Of a DNA stretch of 64,000 bases, positions 8,900-20,075 are shown one piece after another. The notes beneath the pieces are model-generated. The model was not told the DNA's origin, did no database searches, and saw only the letters and a program-made list of their open reading frames with translations. The stretch's first letter is position 1. The number at the start of each line of letters is the position of its first letter. The stretch is taken from the NCBI GenBank assembly GCA_036971475.1, contig JBAIZL010000001.1, positions 100,073,850 through 100,137,849 on the forward strand, written 5' to 3'. A program made the position numbers and the translations under genes. The DNA comes from Prosapia bicincta. Taxonomy: Eukaryota; Arthropoda; Insecta; Hemiptera; Cercopidae.

Positions 8900-9947
8900 A
8901 CTTTGTTAGGTTCAAATGTATAATATAATTATTAAAATGATATAATTAATTATATCTAATTATTATTATTTCAAATATAATTATAAATAAAAATTAATAT
9001 CACGTAAATGTAAAGGTACCAACTACAAAATACTTTAAATGATGCTTTGAAAATTTGATTCAATTAGATCTGACACTGAACATACATTGAAATAACTAAA
9101 ACTAAAAAGTTTTCAAAATTATCATCGTTATAAAAATGTAAATTGAAAAATATATATTCTTATATTAAGTAAAAAATATATTTCAAAACCTTTTTGAAAG
9201 ATCGGGATGATCTATTAAATGTTTTTAAAGGAAGAAAATATGGTCTGACACAGGCAGTGTTTTAGTAATTATAACTAACTGTTAGCCTACTCATGTTTAC
9301 AATTTCCATAGGTAATTGGTCAACTATAATTATTCTGTAGTTACGAATCAGTAACTATAGAACTATAATTATCTACAGCTGAGCTAAACTGGACGCGTCA
9401 GTTGGATTAAGGGTTGCATATAAAGGCAGATACTAGTACGTAAGCCTGTTGTCATATCACAGAAGTAGTCACACAATACAAAAGGTTACAAAAAGGCTTG
9501 TATGAGTTATATAAACATAGAAGCGAAACTTATAGATTATAGCGTACGCTAGTAGAGGTATATCATAAAATGCTTATAGTATTTAATGAACAATTGTGTT
9601 ATATAGTAATATCAGTAGTTTTCGTTTAGATAAACCATTTTATTACGGATTAATAGTTAGGTTAGGTTAAATATAATTCCATTAATATTGTTTCAGCTTT
9701 ACTACACATCATATAGAAATTGATTGGTTTACGTGAAAATTTAGAAGATCCGACTTTATTACGAAGCATTATTTATAAGTTATTATTTTGAAATATCATT
9801 TATTTTAAAAAGAATACTTTGTTTACCTTAACAAAGTAAAGTCTACTATGACGAAGTATAAAACGTTTTTTTCTCCAATTTAATCATAAATTTACGTCAG
9901 TTAAATCATTCCAAGCTATTTATATTTATCCGAAATATAATATTATT

Positions 9948-9950
<3 letters not shown>
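8900..9950. other. Non-coding DNA; weak promoter-like patch
   Basis: At about 9390-9470 the base composition rises and GCATATAAAGGC could act as a TATA box, but no ORF or exon follows. Otherwise featureless. Confidence 0.3.

Positions 9951-10020
<70 letters not shown>
9951..10020. repeat. Compound (AT)n(GT)n microsatellite
   Basis: About 32 bp of AT followed by about 38 bp of GT, ending sharply at a GC-rich block. Confidence 0.95.
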
Positions 10021-10021
<1 letters not shown>

Positions 10022-10095
10022 GCAGCGGAGCACGCACCGCGACGCCCGCGGGCCGTCCCGCCCCTCCGGCCGCCTCCACCCTTTCCCCACCGCAA
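10021..10095. other. Anomalous GC-rich block
   Basis: About 75 bp with very high GC content, including CGCGACGCCCGCGGGCCGTC, in a region otherwise near 30 percent GC. It directly abuts the (GT)n tract. It could be a true CpG-rich patch, or a chimeric join or low-quality extension at a microsatellite. No coding frame recognised. Confidence 0.6.
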
Positions 10096-10229
10096 GCTCA
10101 GAATTCTGACAGGGCCTATCCTAGGCTACCCTAGGCCAAACTAGGATACTGTGCAATGACCCGCCAAAATCTGCCAGAGAACAGGTGACTAGACTTTATT
10201 ATAAAAAACCTAACTTGCTGAAATTTAAC

Positions 10230-12000
10230 CCTTTGGGTACGTATTTCCCGCGGGAATGAGTTCTTTCTTCTTGGCGAAATGACCCTTTGGTTTTAGGAGT
10301 GTGTAAGAAATCTGTTTTAAATAAAAACACTATTGTTTTGTTGGCTAGTTAGTAAAAATTACATTTTTATTATACCCTTAATTTTGAAATTACAGCACAT
10401 TTTGCAATTTTCTTATTTTAACTAGCTCTTTAAAATATTAGCAATTCATTTCTGTTTAGAGAAACATTTATTAGCGAAAACTTTATCTCCTTTTTTTATT
10501 TTCAAATATACACATTACAATGTCAGTGGTAGGTCTACTCAGTTAACCCTTTCTTTCACCCCTTCTATACAAAATTTGAGTAAACTACTTACTGGATTTA
10601 TATTAACACCAAAGGTTATAAAAAACAACAATTTTTAGTTATATTAACTGAAAGTGTAATTTAATTATGTTCATTTAACCCTTCAATATTTAAAATCAAA
10701 TTTTTTTCATTTTTTAAAATAAAACTGTCTTTATCTTTGACAATACTTTTTTCAAACCCTTTGAAATAAACAATCCTTTTATGTGATTTTGCAAATCTTG
10801 AACATTTGATTTTAAACTCTTGTAAATAAAATTAGACAATGGAACTTTTAAAACTTGACTTCATCAACAAATAACTTTAACCCTTTTAATTTAAAAACTG
10901 ATCCTTTGAATAACATAAGTTATATCAATAAACAATTTTATCCCATTAAAAACCATTAAACGTTTTGAAAAACATTATCAACTAAACAATCTTATCCCAT
11001 ATAAAACACCACTAAACTTTTCGAAAAACATAAGTTATATCACTAAACAATCTTATCCCATTTAAAACAATTAATATTAAAAAAAAAAAATGAGTTATAC
11101 CAGCCAACAATTTTTTATACTTCTATAACTAATTAAACAAACATATTACATCTTAACTTGAAATTCTTAGCTTAAAAATTGATTTACTAGACCCACATAA
11201 TCTTTACTGAATATTTACTTTTTATTTTTATTGTCTACTTTAAATCAAAGAAATTGTTTCACATTTTAGTTTTGTCCCCTTTTTTCTATTTCACAACCCT
11301 TTTATTTTAATTACAAATAATTTTGTAAACCCTTAAACCCCTTTATATTTTAATTAAATCTGATTTATAAATGTTAATTAATTTTTCATCAATTAATTTT
11401 AATTTATTCGCATTAATTAATTTTAACCCTTTCTCAATTATTAATTGTAATTGCTTATTATTTATTAATTTTAAATAATTTTCATTAATTAACTTTAACT
11501 CCTTCTCATTTAATAATTTTACTTGATTATCATTGAATAATTTTAAATATTTATCGTTGGTCTAAAATATTAAAAAAAGAAACCTTTTCTGTTGAATCCT
11601 TTGTCTTATTTGACGTCTTTTGCACAAAACTCATAAAAAAATTTCTTAACACCTGTTTACATTTTATTCATTTATCGCTAATTTTTTAATATTTATAAAA
11701 CCTTTAATTTTTAACATTTACTTAATTCATTCCTTTCCAAAACAATTTATAACTTTCTCTATTTAAAAAAATTTCCAATTTACTAACAATTTAATTCTAT
11801 TTCACATTTATGAACTTGTTTGGAGGACTCCTCCATTTTGTGGTGGGAATTCCCCCCACTAACCACTACCCCCTCTAGTTCATGAATTAAACAAAGCAAT
11901 TGTTTGATATCTTTACATCTTTAAAAAGACATTTTATTTGAAATTGAATTATTTAAAATGTCAACTTTCCCCTAAAATTGTTCCATATAGAATTTTTAAT
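10230..12000. other. Low-complexity AT-rich tract with recurring TTTTAACCC and TTAATTAATTTT words
   Basis: Loose repeats of ATTTTAACCCTTT, AATTAATTTT and ACAATCTTATCCCAT occur between 10360 and 11560 without a clean period. A 12-bp palindrome TTCCCGCGGGAA lies near 10246. Short inverted words at 11820-11870 (GGAGGACTCCTCC) stand out. No gene. Confidence 0.45.
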
Positions 12001-12089
12001 TAAATGAAAACGAGAGAAATTAACCTGACCTTAATCGCAGGGTCACTCCTAAATCCTGGCAGATTTTTCTTTCTTCTCCCTCGAAATCG

Positions 12090-13030
12090 ATTATTTCTTG
12101 GTTGGCCATCTTGGTATGCGATGTCACCGATCTTGACTGTTGGCGTGCCTGCTGCGATGCCGTGATAGAATTTTAATATCCCGATTTCGAAACTTATAAA
12201 ATTTTGCTCTCCCTCTTTCAGTTCTTAAGTTCTTATTGTTCAATTATTTATTTAATTATTTATTTTTCACTGTTCATATATAAAAGGTTGATTTAAAAAT
12301 TGACATTTAATTAAATTTGGATTTCATCACTGTTCACTGTTTTATATAAATTTTGAAGCACTGTTCTTTATAAATTACCATACTGACTCTAATAATTTTT
12401 CATATTGTTCACCTCTAACACACACAAACGTCTTAAGAACGCCGCCACATAGATGTTAAACTTTGGAGACCAATTTTGGAGAAGTTACCTCCTCCAAAAG
12501 GGTTCCAAGCCACACGCGACTACATGTTAGCGACGACCAGTCTCGCGCTTAGCACGTCATTTTCATCGTCGTCATTTACAGATCACAAATTGAAACAAAG
12601 GCTTGTGACCTGGAGCGACCGAACCGACGTCCTCCCTCTTTAAAGTCCCGAATAACGCTGTTTCTTTTAACCCCCGCTGGGTTTTCTCCTTCCCACGAGA
12701 CGTATCGTACCATGTTTGGTCAACCAATGGCGTGGCTTCTAAAATCTACGTCACGACATCATGCGACTTTTTTCCCCGCTGGGCTTCCGGTTTCTCACAC
12801 AAAGCAAGCTCACTCAAAAATGATCAAAATATTGCCTGTTTCTTTAATTTGGGTTTAGCTCTTCTATCCGGCGTTTCCGCGAATTTTGGTACAGGGCATC
12901 TCCTTTCCCTCTTGACAAGCTGCGTCTTCTCGAATGTCGATGGTGATTGTAGGAGTATTTTGAGGTTTTCTCTCATCTCTATGTAATTTACTTGTTTTTT
13001 TAAAATATACAAAACCCCTTATCCCTTCTA
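12090..13030. other. Composition-shifted block of unknown origin
   Basis: Parts of this stretch, chiefly 12420-12960, are clearly less AT-rich than their surroundings. On the minus strand a Kozak-like CCAAGATGGCC near 12105 opens a 29-codon frame (MANQEIIDFEGEERKI and so on). CCAAT is present on the plus strand near 12724. Two 60-84 residue ORFs overlap here on opposite strands with no recognised homology. Possible explanations are a transposon terminus, an LTR or a promoter with a first exon. I cannot decide between them. Confidence 0.3.
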
Positions 13031-13112
13031 ATGGCTTTGCTTTCACATTTTTACTTTACGAAATTTTAATATTATTGCGACGGTATTTGCTAATTCCAAT
13101 CTTAGCCGTTGC

Positions 13113-13130
13113 AGTGTGTGTGTGTGTTTC

Positions 13131-13184
<54 letters not shown>

Positions 13185-13189
13185 GTGTG
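13113..13189. repeat. (GT)n microsatellite
   Basis: GT repeat with a TTTCTGTC interruption. Confidence 0.95.
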
Positions 13190-13769
13190 ATACACCCATA
13201 TAAAATTTTCAAATATACCAATTAATTGAAGTAGGTTATATAAGTATGAAATCGTTGAATAAAATTGAAGTTTCCCATGAATTGTAGAAGAATTTTGATA
13301 AATAGTCTCAATAGTATTTGGTTATAGAAGAAAACAAGGTTTGTTTTATTCACCTAAAGTGGATTTACTTTAGAGTAGTTTCGTTTCCTGAAGATGAGCT
13401 TTTATTCTCCCTCTAGTTAAGTAGTAAAAGTGTGACAGCGTAGATTTAGGTCAGAATGAGGGTGCTTGAATAGATTATGTACAGCCTATCCTATTCAGCG
13501 CTCTCTTGCTTCTAGAGTATTTGTTACTCTAGGCAGATAGATCAAAAAGGCTATTATTTACCGTACTTACAGTGAAGTCTGGAACAAACGAGAAAGTTTC
13601 TGATTGCATTGGATGGTCTCTGGATGTGTTCAGTAGAATGCCTTTATTCAATACTCTGTTTAATGGGCTAAATACACTCCTATTGGCGTACCTCTTGCTC
13701 ATATAATTCTAAAACTGTGTTCATTACGAAGTAATAGAATGTTTTTGCACGCAAAGAAATCACACTCTA

Positions 13770-13771
<2 letters not shown>

Positions 13772-13848
<77 letters not shown>

Positions 13849-13877
13849 CATAAAATTATATATATATATATATATAA
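13772..13877. repeat. (TA)n microsatellite with a small inverted repeat
   Basis: A TA tract at 13772-13842, then TACATAAAATTATATATA and its mirror, then more TATG-type repeats to about 13912. Confidence 0.9.
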
Positions 13878-14252
13878 TTTTATGTATATGTATATGTATA
13901 TGTATGTATGTATAATGTTTTATTTTATTAAACACTTTACAAACAAGAATGTACCTAGGGGAATAGAATATCCGATTAACTTTTTATTAGCATTATAAAA
14001 GACTAAATTTCAATTGTACACATTTTAAACACAGTAAATATGTCACTGTACTGTCAACTAATATGAACAAAATGTACCTTTTGTAAAAATATACTGCCTT
14101 GTATTCGATATATAGGCCTACATAAAGGTTTAAATAAAACGTTTAATTTGTGGTTAAGATTTGTTATTTCTTCAAATTTAAATACATTTCAGTTTGTAAA
14201 CTGTCTATTAAGATAAAAAAACTTATAACAATAAGAAATGCTATCAAGATTA

Positions 14253-14255
<3 letters not shown>

Positions 14256-14345
<90 letters not shown>

Positions 14346-14348
14346 TAT
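14256..14348. repeat. Compound (CT)n(AT)n microsatellite
   Basis: About 35 bp of CT followed by about 58 bp of AT. Confidence 0.95.
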
Positions 14349-14469
14349 TAACTGTGCATCACTGTTTTCTTGTATTCACTTATCACTTTCCCTATACGTA
14401 CTTAAACAAGAATCTTACTTGGTATTAATGCGCGTTAACGTTCAAAGATTGATAGTATCTTCATTGTCG

Positions 14470-15895
14470 AGCATCAACTGAACGGGATGTTGTAGTAGAC
14501 TGCCATGTGCGTGGAATTTCCGTGGTCACGTGGTGTACTGTTATTGTTTTATTTTCGGATTTACTGCATTGTGGGAAACTTTTATGTTTTCTTTGGGTTA
14601 ATTTTGTGTATTAGATTGAATAATTTATAGTTTTTTGATTTTATTTGTATTTGTTCGTTGATGATATTATTTTTATGTTTATAAATTTGTAGTTGTTACC
14701 AGATTATCATTTTGAGGCATTTTTCTACTTTTCTTACTACCAGTATGTGTTCTAATTTGGGGAATGTATGTATGATTTTGATGGCGTGTGTAGCTACGTT
14801 TTAGTTGTAAATGTAAGGTTTGATGTATGCATTGAGGTGTTCTTGATATCTGTTTTTTAATTTCTTTTTTATTTGGCCTATGTATATTTTGTTACAGTCT
14901 GGGCATTCGGTTTTATATATTCCGTTATTAAGTGTGGGACATATTTTTTCCGGTTGGTTTATTTTATTGATTGCGTTTCCTATGTTTTTGTGTGCTATGT
15001 TAATATTGTTATTTTGTAGTATTTTAGTTATTCCTTTTATGTTGTATCCTGTGTGTGTGTGAATGTGTTCTATTTTGTAGTTGTTTGTAGTTCGATTTTA
15101 GGTTATTTAATTTATTTAATATTTTAAATTCTAATTTATCCATAGTTCTTTTATTGCGTCTATTGTTTGGGCTATTTGATATATTAATTGTTCTTTGGCA
15201 TTTTCTTCATTTTTTAAGGTAGTTTTAGCATTCTGTATAAGAGTGAGTTGTAAGCAGCCATTTTATGTTGTGGGGGATGGTTAGAATAGTTTGGTATTGT
15301 ATGGTTTGTTTGGGTTTCCTATGAATTGAGTATTTGTGTTTCTGGTTATTGTTAGGTCTAGATAGTTTATTTTATTGTTTATTTCTTCTTCCGGGTTAAA
15401 TTTTATGTTAGGGTGTATGTTGTTGATTTCATTTAGGATGATATTATTATTTATTGCTTTTTTTGTGAGATGTATAATCCATTCTCAACATATCGTATCC
15501 AATGTTCGTTGGGGTTGTGTGTTTTTATGGTTTGTGTGATTAATTCGTCAATGTTTTGGAGGTAAATGTCTGATATTATAATTGAGAGAGGTAATCTCAT
15601 TGCTAAGCCATCTATTTGTTTACATATCTTATTATTAAATATGAAATGTTTTGGTTTTGTTTGGTCTTTAGGCATTTTGGAATTTGGTTTGTGTATTTTA
15701 GTTGGTTTTAAGATTAGTTAATTTGTTTTTTATTATTTGGATGGTTTCGTTTATTGGTATTTTAGAGTACATGTTTGTGATATCAAATGATATAAATTTA
15801 GTGTTTGTGGTTATGTTTAATGTTTTTAGTCTGTTGGTTAAATTAATTGAGTCTTTTATGGTATATATATATATTAAATATTAAATATGGTGATA
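14470..15895 (-). pseudogene. Penelope-like retroelement: reverse transcriptase and GIY-YIG endonuclease, decayed
   Basis: Minus-strand translation, N to C: SFDITNMYSKIPINETI (about 15744-15791) is RT motif A of Penelope-like elements. KQIDGLAMRLPLSIIISDIY follows. WIRYVENGLY (about 15474-15501) is motif C, where the catalytic YVDD has become YVEN. HPPQHKMAAYNSLLYRML (about 15228-15281) is the typical post-RT block, in a shifted frame. The C-terminal GIY-YIG nuclease reads NGIYKTECPDCNKIYIGQ (GIY near 14915-14924, YIG at 14876-14884), then KNRYQEHLNA. Several frameshifts and stops separate these blocks. Known role: TERT-related RT with a nuclease that nicks target DNA for target-primed insertion. 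This copy is inactive. A truncated ribozyme foldback lies at its 5' side (15917-16061), where a pseudo-LTR is expected. Confidence 0.88.
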
Positions 15896-15916
15896 TGTTT
15901 TCTTGTAATATAGTTA

Positions 15917-16061
15917 ATAAATTTAAAACATTTCAAAAACAAGAACACTTTTAATGCATATATTAATTAAAGCTTTTCGCCCATAAGTTTTATCGGCGAA
16001 AAGCTTTGAATAACATATGCATTAAAAGTGTTCTTGTTTTTGAAATGTTTAAAATTTATTT
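15917..16061. mobile_element. Foldback with truncated hammerhead arms at the 5' side of the Penelope-like element
   Basis: The arms 15917-15983 and 15992-16061 are inverted copies (CAAAAACAAGAACACTTTTA and complement). The right arm ends its centre with GGCGAAAAGCTTTGAAT (15995-16011): the hammerhead GAAA, helix III AAGCTT, cleavage T and helix I strand GAAT of family C. The CTGATGA half is missing. The position, upstream of the RT on the minus strand, suits a decayed pseudo-LTR. Confidence 0.65.
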
Positions 16062-16065
16062 TATA

Positions 16066-16139
<74 letters not shown>

Positions 16140-16147
16140 TACATATG

Positions 16148-16184
<37 letters not shown>
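16062..16184. repeat. (TA)n(GT)n microsatellite
   Basis: TA tract with CATA interruptions to about 16166, then GT repeats. Confidence 0.95.
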
Positions 16185-16724
16185 CAAAAAAACTAAAATG
16201 ATTCTATTTGTACAGAAAATGAACTATTGAAGGTGTTGTTCGTTCTATTATAAATAACAATCTCTCATATTTCTACATATCAGTTGTAATAAGCAATATA
16301 ATTAACAATTGTGAAACACTTAAAAATTAGGCTACCTGAATAGATTTAAGGTAGGTGAGAATATGTGTTTGTAATGAAATTGTATTTTGTGAAATGGCGA
16401 ACACATGTAGGCTACAGTAACAAACATGTGAATAAGAGCATTACAGTACTGACATTTTAACGGTTTATAAAAGCATATTGATCGATTTTAATACACTTTA
16501 GTAATAAATACGGCAGGCCTATTGTATTTCATTCTTATATGCGTGAAAGTAGGTAAGAAAATGTTTATAGCCTATTCATAACTGAATCCTAATGCCGGTA
16601 ACGGGTAGGCAAAAGGTTTTGTGTGAAAAGCTGCTTTAGGGAAGCTCCGATAATGCTTCGTCCACTTCCCCATACTTCGCGGAGTTCATATTCCTACTAT
16701 ACATCCCTGTCTATAACTCACAGT

Positions 16725-16725
<1 letters not shown>

Positions 16726-16764
<39 letters not shown>
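16726..16764. repeat. (TA)n(CA)n microsatellite
   Basis: A short TA tract followed by CA repeats, at the left edge of the family C foldback at 16765-17030. Confidence 0.95.
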
Positions 16765-16812
16765 TAATAAAACAACTGAGGTATTCAAATACAAGAATTA
16801 TTTAATAATTTT

Positions 16813-16859
16813 ATTCAAAGCTTTTCGTTGATAAACAGTTCCAAAACATCATCAGGAAT
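16813..16859 (-). ncRNA. Hammerhead ribozyme motif, family C, locus 2 left arm
   Basis: Minus strand: ATTC, core CTGATGA, extra T, then a damaged helix II (GTTTTGGAACTGTTTATCAAC), GAAA, helix III AAGCTT, cleavage T, and GAAT closing helix I. The core is intact but helix II has lost pairs. Confidence 0.6.
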
Positions 16860-16923
16860 GAATAATATGAAAATTATATAAGTAAAATAATTATAAAAAA
16901 AATTATAAATTTATTTATTATTC

Positions 16924-16968
16924 ATTCCTGATGATGTTGGTACTGTTTATCAACGAAAATCTTTGAAT
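16924..16968 (+). ncRNA. Hammerhead ribozyme motif, family C, locus 2 right arm
   Basis: Helix I is ATTC (16924-16927) with GAAT (16965-16968). The core CTGATGA is 16928-16934, plus an extra T. Helix II is GTTGGTA with TATCAAC (one G-T wobble). GAAA is present. Helix III is AATCTT, where the family form is AAGCTT, so its inner pairing is weakened. Confidence 0.68.
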
Positions 16969-17054
16969 GAAATTGATAAATAATCCTTGTATTTGAATAC
17001 CTCAGTTTTTTGATTATTATACAAGAAAACATATTTATTATTATTTTATACACC

Positions 17055-17055
<1 letters not shown>

Positions 17056-17122
<67 letters not shown>
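17056..17122. repeat. (CA)n(TA)n microsatellite
   Basis: CA repeats to about 17076, then TA repeats. Confidence 0.95.
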
Positions 17123-17126
<4 letters not shown>

Positions 17127-17139
17127 CATACATATGAGA

Positions 17140-18265
17140 GAACGCTAAAACAAGATTCTTGTGATAAATGTTAAGTTGATGAAAAACTTTGAAATAATAA
17201 TTTTACAATGTTTTTATTTATGAAATGTATATATTCGTTTTAATATATATTTGAGAAATCTAAAGTCACCTATAGTCATGATGCGCCGTACTGAAGTGCT
17301 TATTTATGTTGAGTATTAGAAATTTTTTAACATTTTTATACGCAATTCCACTCTTTGTTAATAATTGACAAAAATAATTACAATTTCAATTTTTCCTTTT
17401 TTACTTGAACATAATTTACGTTGTAAACAAAAAAACCGGTATTTTATAATAATCAGTAATTGATAAAATTGAGAAAATGTGAGTGCAGATAAAACCTCTT
17501 TCTACCTGAAAAACGTATAAAGTCAATATTTCGTAGTAGAACAAAGCACTACACTATAATCATATATAGATATATTCAACCATAACTACAAAATATCCGT
17601 TTGGAATTCGATTGATTATACAAAAAAAGCAAAAGTCTACAAATTTAAGCTAGTCACGGCGCGGCGTTGCAAGATACGATGTTGTTGCATGATTGTGAAA
17701 TTGGCGGTCACTTATTCAATTCGACTATTGGTTTACGTAGGCATCAAGATTTACTTTTGAAATATAATGACAAAATGTAAAGAGTTTCATATTTCAAAAG
17801 CTTTAGAGACAAAATATTATAATATGTTCAGCAATTTTGTTCAGAGTCCTTTTCATATCCAATGTTTTGCAATGAATATCGGTTTTAAAACTGCAAAATT
17901 GCTTACGGTATAATATGAACTAATCTCCGGATACACCAATGTAATTATACTTTATTTTTATTTGCTCGTAGCTTAATTAGACTTTGACATAATTTTCCAC
18001 ATAGGAAGGTATAACAGAAAATAAACAAAATATCCAATTGTAGATATTCATAAGCAAAAAATGCTAATCAATTTTACCAAAGATCATGTTTGTGCAGAAA
18101 TAACCAGATCATTTTTAGTTAGGAAAAGGTTTCCTAATATTAATAAAATAAATTAAATAGTTTAACATCTTTTTGTAAACTTCGTGACAACAATTTCGTA
18201 ATAAAAACTAGTATAATAACTTTTAAATGTAGAGTTTTTAACTATTATGTATTATGTCGGTTTTA
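17140..18265. other. AT-rich non-coding DNA
   Basis: No gene, array or mobile-element signature recognised. Confidence 0.45.
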
Positions 18266-18268
18266 TAG

Positions 18269-18611
18269 CTTCTGCCGTCGCTGTCCGATTTCTAAACATT
18301 GCCTTCTAGCTTCCCTATTGTAGCAATATTCCACCGATAAGTTCCTTTCACTTATGGATCTATTGATGGTTTCTCTCCATGTTAGTCTGGGTCATCCCTT
18401 TCCTCTTTCCTCCCGTGACGTCGGAACCATATCAGCTGTTACTCTGTATCTCCTCTATCATGTCTCCAATGCTTTCATATGTTCTATGCTCTCGTCTAGA
18501 TATCTGACATGATCTCATAAGAGTTTCCATTTATACTCCGTTTTTCTTGCTCTTGTCTGCTTGAGACATTACCCCCGTTTCTGCCCTGTACAAGATACTC
18601 AGTCGAATCAC
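18269..18611 (-). pseudogene. LINE ORF2 C-terminal remnant
   Basis: Minus-strand translation contains VIRLSILYRAETGVMSQADK (family form roughly LLYGAETWTLT.AD), SCQISRREHR, and then GKG, stop, PRLTWRETINRSISERNLSV followed by EYCYNREARRQC. The last matches the RGRPR.TWRE..NRD..E.GL....A.DR..WR block at the end of many non-LTR retrotransposon ORF2 proteins. Stops and frameshifts make it dead. The clade was not determined. Confidence 0.72.
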
Positions 18612-18720
18612 TTTGTGAAAAATCGGGGTGCCAAGAGGCGCCAGTGCGCATGCGCGTCAAGGCGAGAGCTCTGAGCGACACTCCAGTTGGTCGTAAAGCT
18701 GCCGGTGGTAGATCAATACG
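18612..18720. promoter_or_regulatory. GC-rich patch with a palindromic NRF1/EWG-type site
   Basis: TGCGCATGCGCG at 18645-18656 fits the consensus YGCGCAYGCGC bound by NRF1 and its insect homologue Erect wing, which mark promoters of widely expressed genes. The surrounding ~100 bp is GC-rich and CpG-containing. No first exon was recognised on either strand, so promoter function is only a possibility. Confidence 0.3.
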
Positions 18721-18799
18721 TACCTTTCCAAAAACATTTTTTGGTGTTGTTTTACGTTTTATGGTGTCTTGTGTTTTATAGTGCACGTGTTTTTAGTTT

Positions 18800-20060
18800 C
18801 TGTAAGAGATGACACAACTGTAGTACCCGGGTTCTTTCTCTTGACGTGTTTAAATGATTCAACTCAGCTGAAAGTATGTAGTCTGGCTAGTAGCGTTTCT
18901 ACTTAGAACTTTCTCTTCCTCCTCCCCTCCCCTCATCCCCACATGCCTGCGCGAGGCGATTTTTGTCAAAGCGACTCAACTGTACTATGTTATGTATTAT
19001 TTAATGCGCCATTTTGTTGTTTCTTCATTCCACAATTTTCCGTTCAGTCTTTTTAGTTTTTACTATTCTATTGCCAAACATGTTTCATTTGTAACGTTAA
19101 CGTCCAAACTTTAATTCAACGAAATACTATCTGTGTCTGAGTAAAACAAACATAGCCTCGAAGTTTCAAGGTTTAGTTGATCATCAGGTTTCAAAGTTTA
19201 ATTTAACATTTTTTTGTACACAGCAAATACATTTAAAATATCCAGGGTTGGATAATTGAAATTAATAAAGGTTACACAACTTTCAATATGTACCATATAA
19301 AAAACTTATGTTAGTCAAATGCTAATACATTTAAACAATTAAAGCTAATAAACTAATAAATATAGGTTTATATAGAAACTCAAACACCATATTCTAGTTT
19401 GTTTTTAAGTACGTTTAAGTATGATTAAATAAAATTGTTTAAACATGTTTTACAACGAAATTGTTTTTTGTAATTGTAAGTGTTTTTATTAAAAAACCTT
19501 TTTAATGGTATGAAAATTAGCTTGGACTCAAATTTCTTATTAGTAATCCTCAATCAACAATTGAAATAATATTCTCGCGTGTCTTTTACAAGAACAAGTC
19601 ATCTATGAGTTCAAAGCGAGCTTTGTCTCCAATGACCTTTGATCCTTTACACAAAGGCAGAGTAGGAAAAAACACCAACGTTTCGGAAATATTTCCTTGC
19701 AATTGTAATTATTTTTCGTCCTTACATTTCGTCAAATAAAGTAACAACGGTTGACAAACAAACACAAATTATTGTCAATATAACTGGAACTGAAAATGTG
19801 AGAAGTTGAACTGATTTGACTGATTAAAATACCGGAACATGTAACCTAGTTTCACAGCGTTTGTGATTACTTTTACACTGTAGAATTTACTGTGGGGGCA
19901 AACGCTCCAACAAGTGTATAATAATCGGAGACTAGTTGCAGCATAACAATAGTAGCAAACATTTTAAGCGTAGCATGCTATATATTATTAGAGCATTTCT
20001 ATTTGTTCCTGAATCTTTGATTCGTATCTAAGTGACACAAGTGTCTAGAAAAGGAAGTTT
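18800..20060. other. AT-rich non-coding DNA
   Basis: A C/T-rich patch lies at 18910-18940. CCTTTGATCCTTTACA at about 19637 recurs near 60859 in this window, perhaps by chance. No gene recognised. Confidence 0.4.
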
Positions 20061-20075
20061 AACTAAAGTAGTGCA

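Larger units (their letters stand above)
16765..17030. mobile_element. Foldback element, family C, locus 2
   Basis: The inverted arms share ACTGAGGTATTCAAATACAA and complement. A hammerhead motif occurs in each arm, pointing outwards. The centre (about 16865-16918) is AT-rich and unpaired. The right end carries the family word ACAAGAAAAC. Simple-repeat tracts flank both sides ((TA)n(CA)n on the left, (CA)n(TA)n at 17050-17122 on the right). Confidence 0.72.

Noticed and set aside
9390..9470. TATA-like promoter (GCATATAAAGGC)
   Set aside because: No exon, ORF or clear initiator follows. Such a match is common by chance in AT-rich DNA.
10226..10260. TTAACCCTTTGGGTACG as a piggyBac terminus
   Set aside because: It resembles the TTAA plus CCCTTTG pattern, but no matching inverted end or transposase was found in the following 3 kb.
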